Of a stretch of DNA of 64,000 nucleotides, positions 54,405-63,999 are shown piece by piece. Source of the DNA: Novosphingobium resinovorum (GTDB taxonomy: Bacteria > Pseudomonadota > Alphaproteobacteria > Sphingomonadales > Sphingomonadaceae); NCBI RefSeq assembly GCF_027922145.1, contig NZ_BSFC01000007.1, positions 58,792 through 122,791 on the forward strand, given 5' to 3'. The notes beneath the pieces are model-generated. The model did no database searches. It saw only the letters and a program-made list of their open reading frames with translations, and was not told the origin of the DNA. The position numbers and the translations under genes are program-made. The stretch's first letter is position 1. Each line of letters begins with the position of its first letter.

Positions 54405-55697
54405 TTACCAGTCGTAAGCCTTGGGCAGATAAGTCTCATCCAGATCCTTGTACCGTTCGCGCAGCCGCGCCTGATGGCTCTCTGTCGGTTGCTTCACCCC
54501 GTCGATCCACACCGAGACCGGCGCGGAGGACAGTTCGAGCGGGTCGCCGTCCCACAGCACCACGTCGCCGACTGCGCCGGGGGCCAGCACCCCGGCTTTT
54601 CCGCCAAAGCCGCTGATCTCGGCCGGGATCGAGGTGATCGCCGCCAGTGCCTCGCCCCAGGTAAGGCCCGAGGCGCCGGGGATCTTCGTCAGGGCCACGA
54701 GGTTGCCGGCCTGCTCGGTGGCGTTGCGGGGCTGGTTGCCGCCTTCGAACAGGCCGATGGCGACCTTGACGCCCGCCTTCTTCATCCGCCCGACGTTGGA
54801 CATGGTCGCCGCCAGCGCCTCGAAGGCAGAGGGCAGGTCGCGCATCGGCATCGTGATGACGGGCACCCGCGCCGCCGCGATCTCCGGCGCAACGAGCCAG
54901 CCTTCGGTGGCGCCGACGAGGACGAGGTCGAGTTTCGGGAACTCGGTCTTGAGCGCCATGACACCCCGGATATCGGAGGCGCGTTCGACGCCGACGTAGA
55001 GCGTCTGCGTGCCGTCGATGACTTTCGCCAGCGCGGCGGCGTCGGCGCGGGTGAGGAGGACGTCGCCCTGTCGCTGCGCACCGAGGGGAAGCGCGGCGAC
55101 CTCGCGGGCTTCGCGCAGGGCATTGCGCAGCGCGGTGTGGGCGGCGACGCGGCTGCCGCCTGCGAGCTTCGCCCCGCTTTCACCCAGTTCGACATACTGG
55201 AACGCGCGTGGCTTCATGACGATCGCGGCGTCCTTGCCGAGGTCGATCACCGCGCCCTGCCCGGCAAAGATCGAGCTGCCGTTGAAAGGGGTCACGCTGG
55301 CTCGGGTGACGCCCCCTTCGCGGCTGACGGCGATGTGTTCGCTCGCGGGGTTGAGCGCGGTCGCGACGTCGAGCGCGGCGTTGAAGGGGGACTTGTCGGC
55401 CGAGGTGTCATTGCTGTCGTCGACCGCCTCGACGTCCCACAGGCCGAGGTCGGTGACGGCGGAGAACAGGCCCGGTGTGACCCACTTGCCCGTTCCGTCC
55501 ACCACTTGGGTGCCGTTGAGTACCGTTGTGTCCCGTCCTACCGAAACGATCCTTCCAGCCCGGACGACGACGGTTGCGTGTTCGATCGGGGCGCTGCCGT
55601 CGCCGGTGGCGATGGTCGCGTTGGTGATGGTAACGTTCTGTGCGGAAACGGAAATCGGCGCTGCACCGAGCAGCGCGGCGAGGATCAGGCGCTTCAT
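54405..55697 (-). CDS. Exported amidohydrolase-family protein (imidazolonepropionase-like)
   Basis: A 430-residue protein with a signal peptide (LILAALLGAAPISVSA-Q) and the amidohydrolase layout: a short N-terminal beta-sandwich (IVSVGRDTTVLNGTQVVDGT, KWVTPGLF), the TIM barrel, and a closing GAVGDVVLWDGDPLEL. The usual HxH motif after VTPGL is replaced (SAVTDLGLW), so the metal site looks degenerate. Its start overlaps the stop of the other amidohydrolase by four bases; the pair may form a heteromeric peptidase-like enzyme. Confidence 0.85.
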   Translation of the reverse strand: MKRLILAALLGAAPISVSAQNVTITNATIATGDGSAPIEHATVVVRAGRIVSVGRDTTVLNGTQVVDGTGKWVTPGLFSAVTDLGLWDVEAVDDSNDTSADKSPFNAALDVATALNPASEHIAVSREGGVTRASVTPFNGSSIFAGQGAVIDLGKDAAIVMKPRAFQYVELGESGAKLAGGSRVAAHTALRNALREAREVAALPLGAQRQGDVLLTRADAAALAKVIDGTQTLYVGVERASDIRGVMALKTEFPKLDLVLVGATEGWLVAPEIAAARVPVITMPMRDLPSAFEALAATMSNVGRMKKAGVKVAIGLFEGGNQPRNATEQAGNLVALTKIPGASGLTWGEALAAITSIPAEISGFGGKAGVLAPGAVGDVVLWDGDPLELSSAPVSVWIDGVKQPTESHQARLRERYKDLDETYLPKAYDW

Positions 55698-57097
55698 TTC
55701 ACGTCTCCTTCGCCGGGCTGACCAAGCTCGAAATCGCTGACTGGCTTCCGCTTGGGATCATGGGCATCGTAGAGCAGCGCGCCGTCCGACCAGACCTTCT
55801 CCGGGCGCGAATAGACCGACAGCGGGTTGCCGTTCCAGAGCACCACGTCGGCCATCTTCCCGGCCTCCAGACTGCCGGTTTTCTCGCCGATTCCCATGGC
55901 TTTTGCGGCATTGTAGGTGAACCAGCCGACGACCTGCCCGTCGGGCACGTCCACCCCGATCCGCCTGCCTGCCGCCTGCGCGCGCGCCGCCGCCTGATTG
56001 AGCCGCTGGATGCCGTTCTCGTCGTCGGAATGGATCACCACGCAGGCCCCCTGCTTGGCCAAAAGTGCAGCGTTTTCAGGGATTCCGTCGTAGGCTTCCA
56101 TCTTGAAGCCGTACCAGTCCGCCCAGATCGCGGCGCAAACGTCGTTGGCCTTGAGCAGGTCGCCGATCTTGTACGCCTCGACCGCGTGGTGGAAGGCGGT
56201 GACCTTGTAGCCCATCTCCTTGGCCATATCGAGGACCTGCGCCATCTCGTCGGCGCGATAGCAATGATTCTGAACGAGAATTTCGCCCTTCAGCACGCCT
56301 TCGAGAGTGTCCTTGCCAAGATCGCGCTCGGCATGGTCGCCGTCCATGTACTGCTTCGCATCGATCCACGCCTGCCGGTCGACCGAGAAATTCCCCATTC
56401 GAGTCATGGGCTTCTGGTTCCTGGCGCCATAGACCCGCTTGGGATTCTCGCCGCAGGCCATCTTCAGCGAATAGGGCGCCCCGGGGTACTTCATGCCCTG
56501 CACGGTGCGGCTGGGCACGTTCTTGAGCGTCACCGCCCGCCCGCCGATGAGGTTGCCGGAACCAGGGAGAATCTGCAGCGTGGTGACGCCGCCGTTGATC
56601 AGCGCCCGCGTGAAACCGGGGTCCTGCGGCCAGACCGAATGCTCGGCCCAGACGTCGGGAGTGGTCGGACTAGTCATCTCGTTGCCATCCGACAGCGCAT
56701 CGACCGAAGGGCTGGGATAGACGCCGAGGTGCGAGTGGATGTCGATCACGCCGGGCGTCACGAACTTGCCGGAGCCGTCCACGCGATCGTAACCGGCCGG
56801 AATCGCTAGGTCCGCCGCCCCGACGGCGACGACTTTGCCGTTCTCGAACAGGACGGTGCCGTTGTCGATCCGCCCACCGCGCCCGTCATAGACCGTCGCG
56901 CCGACCAGCGCCGTCGGCCGGCCCGGATAGGGCTTGTAAGTCGAAGCATAGGGTGCTGGTCCGGACCTGGCGTCCTTGTCCTTCTTCTTCGCATCGGCGG
57001 CCTGCGTGGTCATCACGAGAGTGGCGCTCATGGCCAGGCCACACAGCAGACGCCGCTTCCAAGGCGTTTCCCTCATTGGCAATTTCCCCTGTTGCAA
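55694..57097 (-). CDS. Exported metal-dependent amidohydrolase
   Basis: A 467-residue protein with a signal peptide (RLLCGLAMSATLVMTTQA) and an alternative start at the ATG eight codons inside. The metal-binding HSHLG motif is intact (VTPGVIDIHSHLGVY), as are the downstream histidines in VTAFHHAVEAY and the VVIHSDDENG aspartate. Closest to the imidazolonepropionase-like dipeptidases of sphingomonads. It lies between a POT peptide transporter and the second amidohydrolase. Confidence 0.88.
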   Translation of the reverse strand: MQQGKLPMRETPWKRRLLCGLAMSATLVMTTQAADAKKKDKDARSGPAPYASTYKPYPGRPTALVGATVYDGRGGRIDNGTVLFENGKVVAVGAADLAIPAGYDRVDGSGKFVTPGVIDIHSHLGVYPSPSVDALSDGNEMTSPTTPDVWAEHSVWPQDPGFTRALINGGVTTLQILPGSGNLIGGRAVTLKNVPSRTVQGMKYPGAPYSLKMACGENPKRVYGARNQKPMTRMGNFSVDRQAWIDAKQYMDGDHAERDLGKDTLEGVLKGEILVQNHCYRADEMAQVLDMAKEMGYKVTAFHHAVEAYKIGDLLKANDVCAAIWADWYGFKMEAYDGIPENAALLAKQGACVVIHSDDENGIQRLNQAAARAQAAGRRIGVDVPDGQVVGWFTYNAAKAMGIGEKTGSLEAGKMADVVLWNGNPLSVYSRPEKVWSDGALLYDAHDPKRKPVSDFELGQPGEGDVK

Positions 57098-57139
57098 TAC
57101 GAAACCGGCCCGGGGAGCACCCCGGGCCGGTCAGTCATC

Positions 57140-58792
57140 TCAGTGCCTGATGGTCGGGTGGAGGCCCGCTTCCTGCGCCTCCAGCCCGATCCCGGCCTGC
57201 CCCTCAAGGTCGGCGTCCATGCCCCGGTCCGCCAGCGTGTCGAGGTGCATCCAGCGTCTGACCAGCGGCGAGACCGCCAGCACCACGACCGCCACGCCCA
57301 GCGTGATCCAGCCGATCTTCGAATAGATCGAGAGGGTCAGCGCCTTGTCCATGGTGCCGCTTTCGCCGCCGGTGGCCTCGCCGATCTTGCCCGCCACGAA
57401 GTTGCCCACGGCGGTCATGTAGAACCACGCGCCCATGATGAAGCTGCCCAGATGCAGCGGCGCCAGGCGCGTCATCGCCGAGAGCCCCACGGGCGACAGG
57501 CACAGCTCGCCGGTCGTGTGCAGCATGTAGATCAGGAACACGAAGACCACCGAGGTCATCACTGCCGGATCGCCGGTTCCCGCACCCCATACGAAGACGA
57601 GGAAGCCGAGGCCCACTTGCGCCAGCGCCAGTGCGAACTTGGCAGGTGCGCTGGGCTCAAGGCCTTTCTTGCCGAGCCAGGCCCACAGGCCCGCGAAAAT
57701 GGGGCCGAACAGCACGATGTAGATCGGGTTGATCGACTGGAAGAGGCTGGTCGGCACTCCGCCGCGATCGACGAACTTGTCGGTATAGAGGCTGAGGCTG
57801 CCGCCCGCCTGCTCGAACAGGCCCCAGAAGATCGGGTTGAGCGCGATCAGGAACAGGATCGCGAAGATACGCTCGCGCGGTTCCTTGGGCAGCTTGAACG
57901 CTTCGTAGAGCGTATAGGCCAGCATCGCGACGCCCGAGACCATCAGCAGGGTCTGGATCACGGAGACGTACTGGATCAGGAACCAGATCACCGCGACCGA
58001 AGCGATGGCCACGCCGTATAGCGTGAACTCGCGGTTCTTCGTCAGCGGCTTGGGCGGCTCGCCCCGGCCCTTGAGCGCAGGGCGACCGAGCACGAAGATG
58101 ACGAGGCCCAGCAGCATGCCGATGCCCGCAAGGCCAAAGCCCCACGACCAGCCGATCGTCTCGCCCAGATAACCGACGAGGATCGTGCCCAGCGTAGCGC
58201 CGGTGTTCACGCCCATGTAGAAGATCGTGTAGGCCGAGTCGCGCCGGGTGTCGGTCATCTTGTAGAGCTGGCCGACGATCACCGAGATGTTCGCCTTGAG
58301 GAAGCCCGAGCCGACGATGATGAGCGCCAGCGCCAGCCAGAACACGTTGATTGCCGGGTCGGCCTGCTTCGTCGCCGGGTCGGTGACGCCCTGCAGGCCC
58401 TCGTAGGCCATGAACAGGTGGCCCACCGCGAGCACGATGCCGCCGAACAGCACGGCCTTCCTCTGCCCCAGCCAGCGGTCGGCGATGTAGCCACCCAGTA
58501 CCGGGGTGATGTAGACGAGGCTGGTATAGGCGCCGTAGATGAGGTTCGACTGGCCGTCGGAAAACAGCCAGAACTTGACGAGGTAGAGGATCAGCAGCGC
58601 CCGCATGCCGTAGTAGGAGAAGCGCTCCCACATCTCGGCATAGAACAGCACGAAGAGGCCGCGTGGGTGGCCGGCGAATTCCTCGCTCTTGCGGGTGGCG
58701 ATGATGCCGCCCACGGCAAGCACGGCGAAGAGGAAGACCGCGCCCGCGGCGCCGATCCAGTCCCCTTCCGTCCAGAGTGACATGTCTTTCAT
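57140..58792 (-). CDS. POT-family proton-coupled peptide transporter
   Basis: A 550-residue membrane symporter with 12 to 14 helices. POT signatures: EMWERFSYYGMRALLILYLV (the ExxERFxYY proton and peptide motif) and GGYIADRWLGQRKAVLFGGI. The family imports di- and tripeptides. It leads an operon with two exported amidohydrolases 43 bases downstream, suggesting digestion and uptake of peptides or derivatives. Confidence 0.92.
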   Translation of the reverse strand: MKDMSLWTEGDWIGAAGAVFLFAVLAVGGIIATRKSEEFAGHPRGLFVLFYAEMWERFSYYGMRALLILYLVKFWLFSDGQSNLIYGAYTSLVYITPVLGGYIADRWLGQRKAVLFGGIVLAVGHLFMAYEGLQGVTDPATKQADPAINVFWLALALIIVGSGFLKANISVIVGQLYKMTDTRRDSAYTIFYMGVNTGATLGTILVGYLGETIGWSWGFGLAGIGMLLGLVIFVLGRPALKGRGEPPKPLTKNREFTLYGVAIASVAVIWFLIQYVSVIQTLLMVSGVAMLAYTLYEAFKLPKEPRERIFAILFLIALNPIFWGLFEQAGGSLSLYTDKFVDRGGVPTSLFQSINPIYIVLFGPIFAGLWAWLGKKGLEPSAPAKFALALAQVGLGFLVFVWGAGTGDPAVMTSVVFVFLIYMLHTTGELCLSPVGLSAMTRLAPLHLGSFIMGAWFYMTAVGNFVAGKIGEATGGESGTMDKALTLSIYSKIGWITLGVAVVVLAVSPLVRRWMHLDTLADRGMDADLEGQAGIGLEAQEAGLHPTIRH

Positions 58793-59113
58793 GGTGCTGA
58801 TGCCTTCGCGCCCTGAATGTTTGTGTTTGCTTTGGTTCTTGATCCCACGCCCCGACAGGCCGCGCGTGAAGGAACAGGAAGTTAGCGCCCTATTTTACGC
58901 TGTAAATGGGTCCGCCTTGCCACGGATGGTGCTCACGCCGCGCTCAAATGATCACTTTTGCGCATCTCACGCGAGGCATTGCGCGAAGCGCACGCTGGTG
59001 GCATTTTCACGACAGGCCATGGGGAGGCCAAACGTAATTTTCTGTTTCGGGGCTCGGGTGAACAATTTTTAACACCCGGTCGCCATGGGCACGCTTTTTG
59101 GGGGAAAGTCGCG
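58793..59113. other. Divergent intergenic region, POT transporter / ihfB
   Basis: About 320 bases, relatively AT-rich near 59030-59075, where the ihfB promoter is expected. I see no clear operator or structured RNA. Confidence 0.4.
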
Positions 59114-59398
59114 ATGATCAGGTCCGAACTGCTTCAGGTACTGGGCAAGGACAACCCGGAACTGCGTGCCGAAGACGTAGAACGCGCCGTCGATACCTTC
59201 TTCGAGGAAATCAGCCAGCGCCTTGCTGACGGCGGGCGCGTGGAATTGCGCGGTTTCGGCGCCTTCTCCACCCGCCACCGCGACGGACGCAAGGGCCGCA
59301 ACCCACGCACCGGCGAAAGCGTCGAAGTGCCGGAAAAGCGCGTCCCCTACTTCAAGCCCGGCAAGGAAATGCGCGTCCGCCTCAACGTCGGGGAATAG
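59114..59398 (+). CDS. ihfB: Integration host factor subunit beta
   Basis: A 94-residue HU/IHF-fold protein that bends [23 protein letters not shown] and [20 protein letters not shown], with the arm segment [20 protein letters not shown], match IHF-beta more than HU. Length is normal. tRNA-Leu starts 69 bases downstream, on the same strand. Confidence 0.93.
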   Translation: MIRSELLQVLGKDNPELRAEDVERAVDTFFEEISQRLADGGRVELRGFGAFSTRHRDGRKGRNPRTGESVEVPEKRVPYFKPGKEMRVRLNVGE

Positions 59399-59467
59399 AA
59401 GACCACGTTCAGAAGATTGCGCCGCCGCTCACAGGCGGCTAGACGCTGCCACGCCCAGCCGGGCCGT

Positions 59468-59551
59468 GCGGGCGTGGCGGAATGGTAGACGCTGCGGACT
59501 TAAAATCCGCTTGGGATTCCAGTGCGGGTTCGAGTCCCGCCGCCCGCACCA
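59468..59551 (+). tRNA. tRNA-Leu (anticodon TAA)
   Basis: Acceptor arms GCGGGCG and CGCCCGC, encoded CCA at 59549-59551, anticodon arm GCGGA-CTTAAAA-TCCGC, and the long variable arm expected for leucine tRNA. The T arm contains GGTTCGAGTCC. Confidence 0.97.
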
Positions 59552-59650
59552 GATTTTCGATACCGACGAATACTGCGCATTTATTCGGCGAGCGATTTTG
59601 TTCAATCGTTTGCGTTTACAAATGCGTAACTTGAGAACTGGTATCAATTA

Positions 59651-59703
59651 CTAAGTACCCACCTTCCATGGTATCGTCCGGACGCCACGGCTTGGGTACT
59701 TAG
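59651..59703 (+). promoter_or_regulatory. Structured leader of the PilZ gene
   Basis: CTAAGTACCC (59651-59660) pairs perfectly with GGGTACTTAG (59694-59703); inside, CCATGG faces CCACGG with one mismatch and CGTCC meets GGACG. The fold spans 53 bases and its 3' arm abuts the TAGGGG Shine-Dalgarno, 12 bases before ATG 59718. It may control translation; no known riboswitch class is recognised. Confidence 0.5.
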
Positions 59704-59717
59704 GGGTGATCTTTCGC

Positions 59718-60332
59718 ATGTCCTTCCCGGAAAGCCTGTCCGCCGGCAGCAAGCCGAGCTACGAGGACCAGCGCGCCAGTCCGCGCTTCGCCTTGCTGCT
59801 GCGCGCCGCGAAGCTGATCGGGGCGCATGGCGAATACCTCTGCATCGTGCGCGACGTGTCCGAGACCGGCGTGAAGCTGCGCCTGTTCCATTCCCTCGCC
59901 GCCGAACGCCGCCTTGCGCTGGAAAGCGCGGCCGGGGATCGGCTTGCGGTCGAGAAGGTCTGGGAGAACGGCGGGGAGGCGGGCTTCCGCTTCGACGTCC
60001 CGATCGAGGTCCAGCGCTTCATCGCCGAGGCTGGTCCCTATCCCAAGCGCCCGATCCGCGTTTGCGTCGGCCATCCGGTGCAGGTGACGATCGCGGGGGA
60101 AACTTCGGCCGCCAAGGTGCGCGATCTCTCGCGCCAGGGCGCCGGGATCGAGACCGAACACCATCTCGCGATCGGGCAGCACTTGCGCATCGGCTCCGCC
60201 CTCATGCCCGAATTCGAGGCCACTGTATGCTGGCGCCGGCATCCGTCCTACGGCATCGTCTTCCGGCAGTTGATGAGCCTCGAGGAACTGGCGGTCCGCG
60301 CCTTCCACATGCAGGAAGCGGGCGCCCGCTAG
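59718..60332 (+). CDS. PilZ-domain protein
   Basis: A 204-residue soluble protein with two PilZ-like modules: RASPRFALLLRAAKLIGAHG to about residue 100, and RPIRVCVGHPVQVTIAGETS with LSRQGAGIETEHHLAIGQ in the second. The c-di-GMP motif is weak: RxxxR is partly seen as QRASPR, and the D/N-x-S-x-x-G part as DVSETGVKL. It may or may not bind the nucleotide. Convergent with the ABC permease gene by four bases. Confidence 0.82.
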   Translation: MSFPESLSAGSKPSYEDQRASPRFALLLRAAKLIGAHGEYLCIVRDVSETGVKLRLFHSLAAERRLALESAAGDRLAVEKVWENGGEAGFRFDVPIEVQRFIAEAGPYPKRPIRVCVGHPVQVTIAGETSAAKVRDLSRQGAGIETEHHLAIGQHLRIGSALMPEFEATVCWRRHPSYGIVFRQLMSLEELAVRAFHMQEAGAR

Positions 60333-61573
60333 CCTTCGGAAACGACGCGCCGCCACCACTTGCGACCTGCCCCCTGTGGCCCCGACTTCATCGCCCGCCT
60401 GCGGAACAGCATCGAGCCGCCGCGAACCAGCAGCACCACCCACATCACCTGCCACCCAAGCGCCGCGACGTGCGGCCAGATCGCCGGCTCCTGCGCGGCG
60501 CGGGCCAGCATCGCGAAGGGCGAGCTGAACGGCAGGACCACCGCCAGCATCTCGACCGCGCTGCCCGGTTGGGTCATCGCGTAAGTCGCGAAGAAGAACA
60601 GCATGAGCTGCATCATCGTCACCGGCATCGACAGTGTCTGCACCTCGCGCACCGTGTTCGCCAGCGAGCCGATCGCGAGGAACACCGAGCCCAGCAGCAG
60701 GTAGGCCATCGCGAAGTAGATCACCCCCAGCCCGACCAGCATCGGCCAGCCGACCGCCGGTTCGGGCAGTGCCACGAGCGATCCCGCCGACAGGTAGATC
60801 GCTCCGCCGACGCTACCCCACACCGCGATGCCGACCAGCGACACGCCGAGCATGGCGAAGAGCTTGCCGAAGAACACCGATTCCATCGGGATAGCCGCTG
60901 CCAGCACCTCGATGATCTTGTTGCCCTTTTCCTCGACAAGGTTGGACAGGACCATGCCGGCCAGCATCATCGTCAGCAGGAACAGCAAGGTCTGCGCGCC
61001 CTGCGCCGTACGTAGGCGGCTGCGCGAATCGCCGGGCGCCGCCACCGAGGTCTTGGCCAGCTTCACCTGTGGCCAGAAGGCCAGAGATCCGTCACGAACC
61101 TCGGCCGCGATCAGTTCGACATCCCCCCGCCAGTCCTTGATGAGCGGTCCCGGCCCGGTCAGCACCGGCGCGGCGGGAGAGCCCGACAGCACGCCCGCGA
61201 AAGCACCCTTGCGTGACGCCAGCACCTCACCCGGATCGGCCTGCTCGGCCGGGGTCAGGTCCTTGACCACATGCATGTCCGGCAGGCCGCCTCCGAGCCG
61301 GTCGGCCAGTGCATCGCGGGCACGGACCATCGCCTTCGCGTCGGCCTCGGCCATGACCACGCCGATCGCGGGCGCCTCGCCGCTCTGGTCGACACGCTGG
61401 CCGACGCTGCCTGCCAGCAGCCCGACGATCACCGGGAACAGCGGACCGAGCAGGAAGAAAAAGAACGTGCGCGAGAACAGGATCGCGGTGAAGTCGCGCC
61501 GGGCCACCACCCAGGCGGCGGCCAGCATCGACAGGCGGCCGCGATGACCGGGCGCGGAAAGATCGAAGTTCAT
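60329..61573 (-). CDS. ABC-2 type export permease
   Basis: A 414-residue membrane protein; ATG 61573 gives [17 protein letters not shown]. An N-terminal helix (DFTAILFSRTFFFFLLGPLF), a periplasmic domain of about 190 residues and five to six C-terminal helices (QTLLFLLTMMLAGMVLSNLV with EEKGNKIIEVL) match the NatB/ABC2_membrane_3 type. It overlaps the ATPase gene by four bases. The exported substrate is unknown. Confidence 0.88.
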   Translation of the reverse strand: MNFDLSAPGHRGRLSMLAAAWVVARRDFTAILFSRTFFFFLLGPLFPVIVGLLAGSVGQRVDQSGEAPAIGVVMAEADAKAMVRARDALADRLGGGLPDMHVVKDLTPAEQADPGEVLASRKGAFAGVLSGSPAAPVLTGPGPLIKDWRGDVELIAAEVRDGSLAFWPQVKLAKTSVAAPGDSRSRLRTAQGAQTLLFLLTMMLAGMVLSNLVEEKGNKIIEVLAAAIPMESVFFGKLFAMLGVSLVGIAVWGSVGGAIYLSAGSLVALPEPAVGWPMLVGLGVIYFAMAYLLLGSVFLAIGSLANTVREVQTLSMPVTMMQLMLFFFATYAMTQPGSAVEMLAVVLPFSSPFAMLARAAQEPAIWPHVAALGWQVMWVVLLVRGGSMLFRRRAMKSGPQGAGRKWWRRVVSEG

Positions 61574-62562
61574 CGGCGCGGCTCCTCGGGCTTTTCCGCT
61601 TCGAGGGCGCGGGCGGCAGCCTCCCCGGCGATGGCGACGAAGGCATCGTGCAGCCCGGCGCGCTCGATGGACAGCGACAGGATGCCCGCCTCCCCCGCGA
61701 TCAGCGCGCGCAGCAGCGGCTCGATCCCGCCCTCGGGCAGCGCGAAGTGCCAGTACCGCCCCTCGCGCCGCGAATCGGTCGGCAAGGCAGCGCGCCACAG
61801 CCCCTCGTCGGCCTGCGTTTCGAGCCGGACCTGCGCGGGGATGCGATCGCGCGCGACGTCGACCGGCCCCGCGAACGGCACCCGCCCTCCCGCGATGATC
61901 GCGACCTCGTCACACAGGCGCTCGGCATGCGCGATGACGTGGGTGGAGAAGATCACGGTCGTGCCGTCCTCCGCCAGACCGCGCATCATCGCCTCCAGCT
62001 TGCCCTGGTTGAGCGCATCGAGGCCGGAGAACGGCTCGTCGAAGATGACCAGGCGCGGGCGATGGACCAGCGTGCCAAGGATCTGCACCTGCTGCGCCAT
62101 GCCTTTGGAAAGCTGGCGAATCTGACGGTCCGCGGCATAGCCGAGGCCGTGTCGTTCGAGCAGTTCGTGCGCGCGGCGGCGGCCTTCCTTCAGCGGCAGG
62201 CCCCGCAGCGCGCCGAGAAAGGCGATCGCCTCCGTCGCCTTCATGGACGGGTAGAGGCCGCGCTCCTCAGGCAGGTAGCCGATGGCGTGGGCGACATCGT
62301 GCGGCCGCTCGGCGCCGAGAATGCGACGGTAACCCGAATCGGGCTCGATGATACCCAGCAGCATGCGCAGCGTCGTCGTCTTGCCCGCACCGTTGGGGCC
62401 GAGGATGCCATAGACCGAGCCCTGCGGCACCGAGAGGTCGACACCGCCCACGGCAGTGGTCCCCTCGAACCGCTTGACGAGCCCCCGTGCCTCGATCGCC
62501 AGAGGGCAATCGAAACCTGACACATTGCCGGTCAACCGAGGATCTCCTACTTGCGCATCCAT
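61570..62562 (-). CDS. ABC transporter ATP-binding protein, NatA-like
   Basis: A 330-residue ATPase. Walker [12 protein letters not shown]-loop [11 protein letters not shown], signature LSKGMAQQ, Walker [13 protein letters not shown] and the switch His in [12 protein letters not shown] are present. The C-terminal DUF4162-type domain follows. Its ATG at 62562 overlaps the divergent queG ATG by two bases; a later GTG ([10 protein letters not shown]) is an alternative start. Confidence 0.9.
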   Translation of the reverse strand: MDAQVGDPRLTGNVSGFDCPLAIEARGLVKRFEGTTAVGGVDLSVPQGSVYGILGPNGAGKTTTLRMLLGIIEPDSGYRRILGAERPHDVAHAIGYLPEERGLYPSMKATEAIAFLGALRGLPLKEGRRRAHELLERHGLGYAADRQIRQLSKGMAQQVQILGTLVHRPRLVIFDEPFSGLDALNQGKLEAMMRGLAEDGTTVIFSTHVIAHAERLCDEVAIIAGGRVPFAGPVDVARDRIPAQVRLETQADEGLWRAALPTDSRREGRYWHFALPEGGIEPLLRALIAGEAGILSLSIERAGLHDAFVAIAGEAAARALEAEKPEEPRR

Positions 62563-63709
62563 GAAGCCCCCTGGGTCTAGCACGTGCGCCCCTGATGGCG
62601 CAGTCCCGGTTAAGACCGCCCTAAGCAATTTTGCCGAGGCGGTGGAGGGAGAGGCGCGCGCTCTCGGCTTCTGCGCCTTCGGCGTGGCTTCGGCCGCGAC
62701 GGACGAGGACCGTGCGGCGCGGCTTGACGCCTGGCTGGCGGCGGGGATGCACGGCTCGATGGGCTGGATGGAGGAGCGCGCGCACCATCGCCGCAGTCCG
62801 CAGGGGCTCTGGCCCGAAGCCCGCAGCGTCATCGCGCTGGGCATGAGCTATGCCCCCGCCGCCGACCCGCTGCGGCTGGCGGACGAAAGCGGGATCGGCC
62901 GGATATCGACGTATGCGCAAGGCGCCGATTATCACGACACGGTGAAGAAGGCGCTCAAGAACCTCGCCCGCTGGATGGTGAGCGAGGGGGACAAACGCGG
63001 GCTGGGGCCGGTCGGCGTGAAGGTCTTCACCGACACCGCGCCGGTGATGGAAAAGCCGCTCGCCGCTGCCGCAGGGCTCGGCTGGCAGGGCAAGCATACC
63101 AATGTTGTCAGCCGCGAACATGGTTCATGGCTTTTCCTCGGCGAGATCTACACGACACTGGACCTGCCGCTCTCGGCCCCGGCGCGCGATCGCTGCGGAT
63201 CGTGCCGGGCCTGCCAGGACGCTTGCCCGACGGACGCCTTCCCGGCGCCCTACCACCTCGATGCGCGGCGCTGCGTCAGCTACCTCACCATCGAGCACAA
63301 GGGGCCGGTGCCCGAGGACATGCGCGAGGGGCTGGGAAACCGCATCTACGGCTGTGATGACTGCCTCGCGGTCTGCCCGTGGAACAAGTTCGCCGAGACG
63401 GCGCATACGATGAAGGCGTTCCTGCCGCGCGCGGAACTGACGGCGCCGGAGCTGGCGGATCTGCTCACGCTGGACGATGCAGGGTTTCGCAAGCTGTTCT
63501 CGGGAAGTCCGATCAAGCGGATCGGGCGGGACCGGTTCGTGCGCAACTGCCTCTATGCGGCGGGCAACAGCGGCCGGGAAGCGCTGCTGGCGCAAGTGGA
63601 GCCGCTGCTGGCGGATGCAGACGATGCCGTCGCCGATGCGGCGAGGTGGGCTAGGGCGAAACTCCAATCCTCCCTGTCGCGCAGCGATGGGGAGGTGGCA
63701 GCGACGTAG
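62561..63709 (+). CDS. queG: Epoxyqueuosine reductase
   Basis: A 382-residue cobalamin- and 4Fe-4S-dependent enzyme for the last step of queuosine synthesis in tRNA. The cluster motifs are [16 protein letters not shown] and [15 protein letters not shown]; the catalytic-domain Asp in [14 protein letters not shown] and [10 protein letters not shown] are also seen. The N-terminus from ATG 62561 has about 16 residues more than usual; the gene lacks a better start. Divergent from the ABC operon with start codons sharing a CATG. Confidence 0.92.
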   Translation: MKPPGSSTCAPDGAVPVKTALSNFAEAVEGEARALGFCAFGVASAATDEDRAARLDAWLAAGMHGSMGWMEERAHHRRSPQGLWPEARSVIALGMSYAPAADPLRLADESGIGRISTYAQGADYHDTVKKALKNLARWMVSEGDKRGLGPVGVKVFTDTAPVMEKPLAAAAGLGWQGKHTNVVSREHGSWLFLGEIYTTLDLPLSAPARDRCGSCRACQDACPTDAFPAPYHLDARRCVSYLTIEHKGPVPEDMREGLGNRIYGCDDCLAVCPWNKFAETAHTMKAFLPRAELTAPELADLLTLDDAGFRKLFSGSPIKRIGRDRFVRNCLYAAGNSGREALLAQVEPLLADADDAVADAARWARAKLQSSLSRSDGEVAAT

Positions 63710-63798
63710 TCGCTGACGGAGTGGGCCTTCCAACCCCTCCACCACCCGCTGCGCGGGCGGTCCCCCTCCCCATTCCTGCGGAACGGGGAGGATTCAGT

Positions 63799-63999
63799 TC
63801 AGACCAGTTCTTTCAGCGGCACACCTGCGTCGGCAAGGCGCCCTACATCGGGCGTCGCGCCCGCCTCGACGAGCTTGCGGCCCTGCACGTAGTCCTTGAC
63901 CATGTTCACACAGTCCAGCGCCACGACCTTGCCCTGCTTGAGATAAACCACCGAGAAGCTGCGCCCCTCGACGTCGCCGCGCGTCACCGTCTGGTCGAA
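63799..63999 (-). CDS. FAD-dependent ferredoxin-reductase-type protein, C-terminal end (cut)
   Basis: Only the last 66 or so residues are in the window; the frame runs open to the edge. [37 protein letters not shown] and the ending [10 protein letters not shown] match the C-terminal Reductase_C domain of putidaredoxin-reductase-like enzymes, which pass electrons from NADH to ferredoxins. The domain is typical at the end of such proteins. Confidence 0.75.
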   Translation of the reverse strand, partial: FDQTVTRGDVEGRSFSVVYLKQGKVVALDCVNMVKDYVQGRKLVEAGATPDVGRLADAGVPLKELV

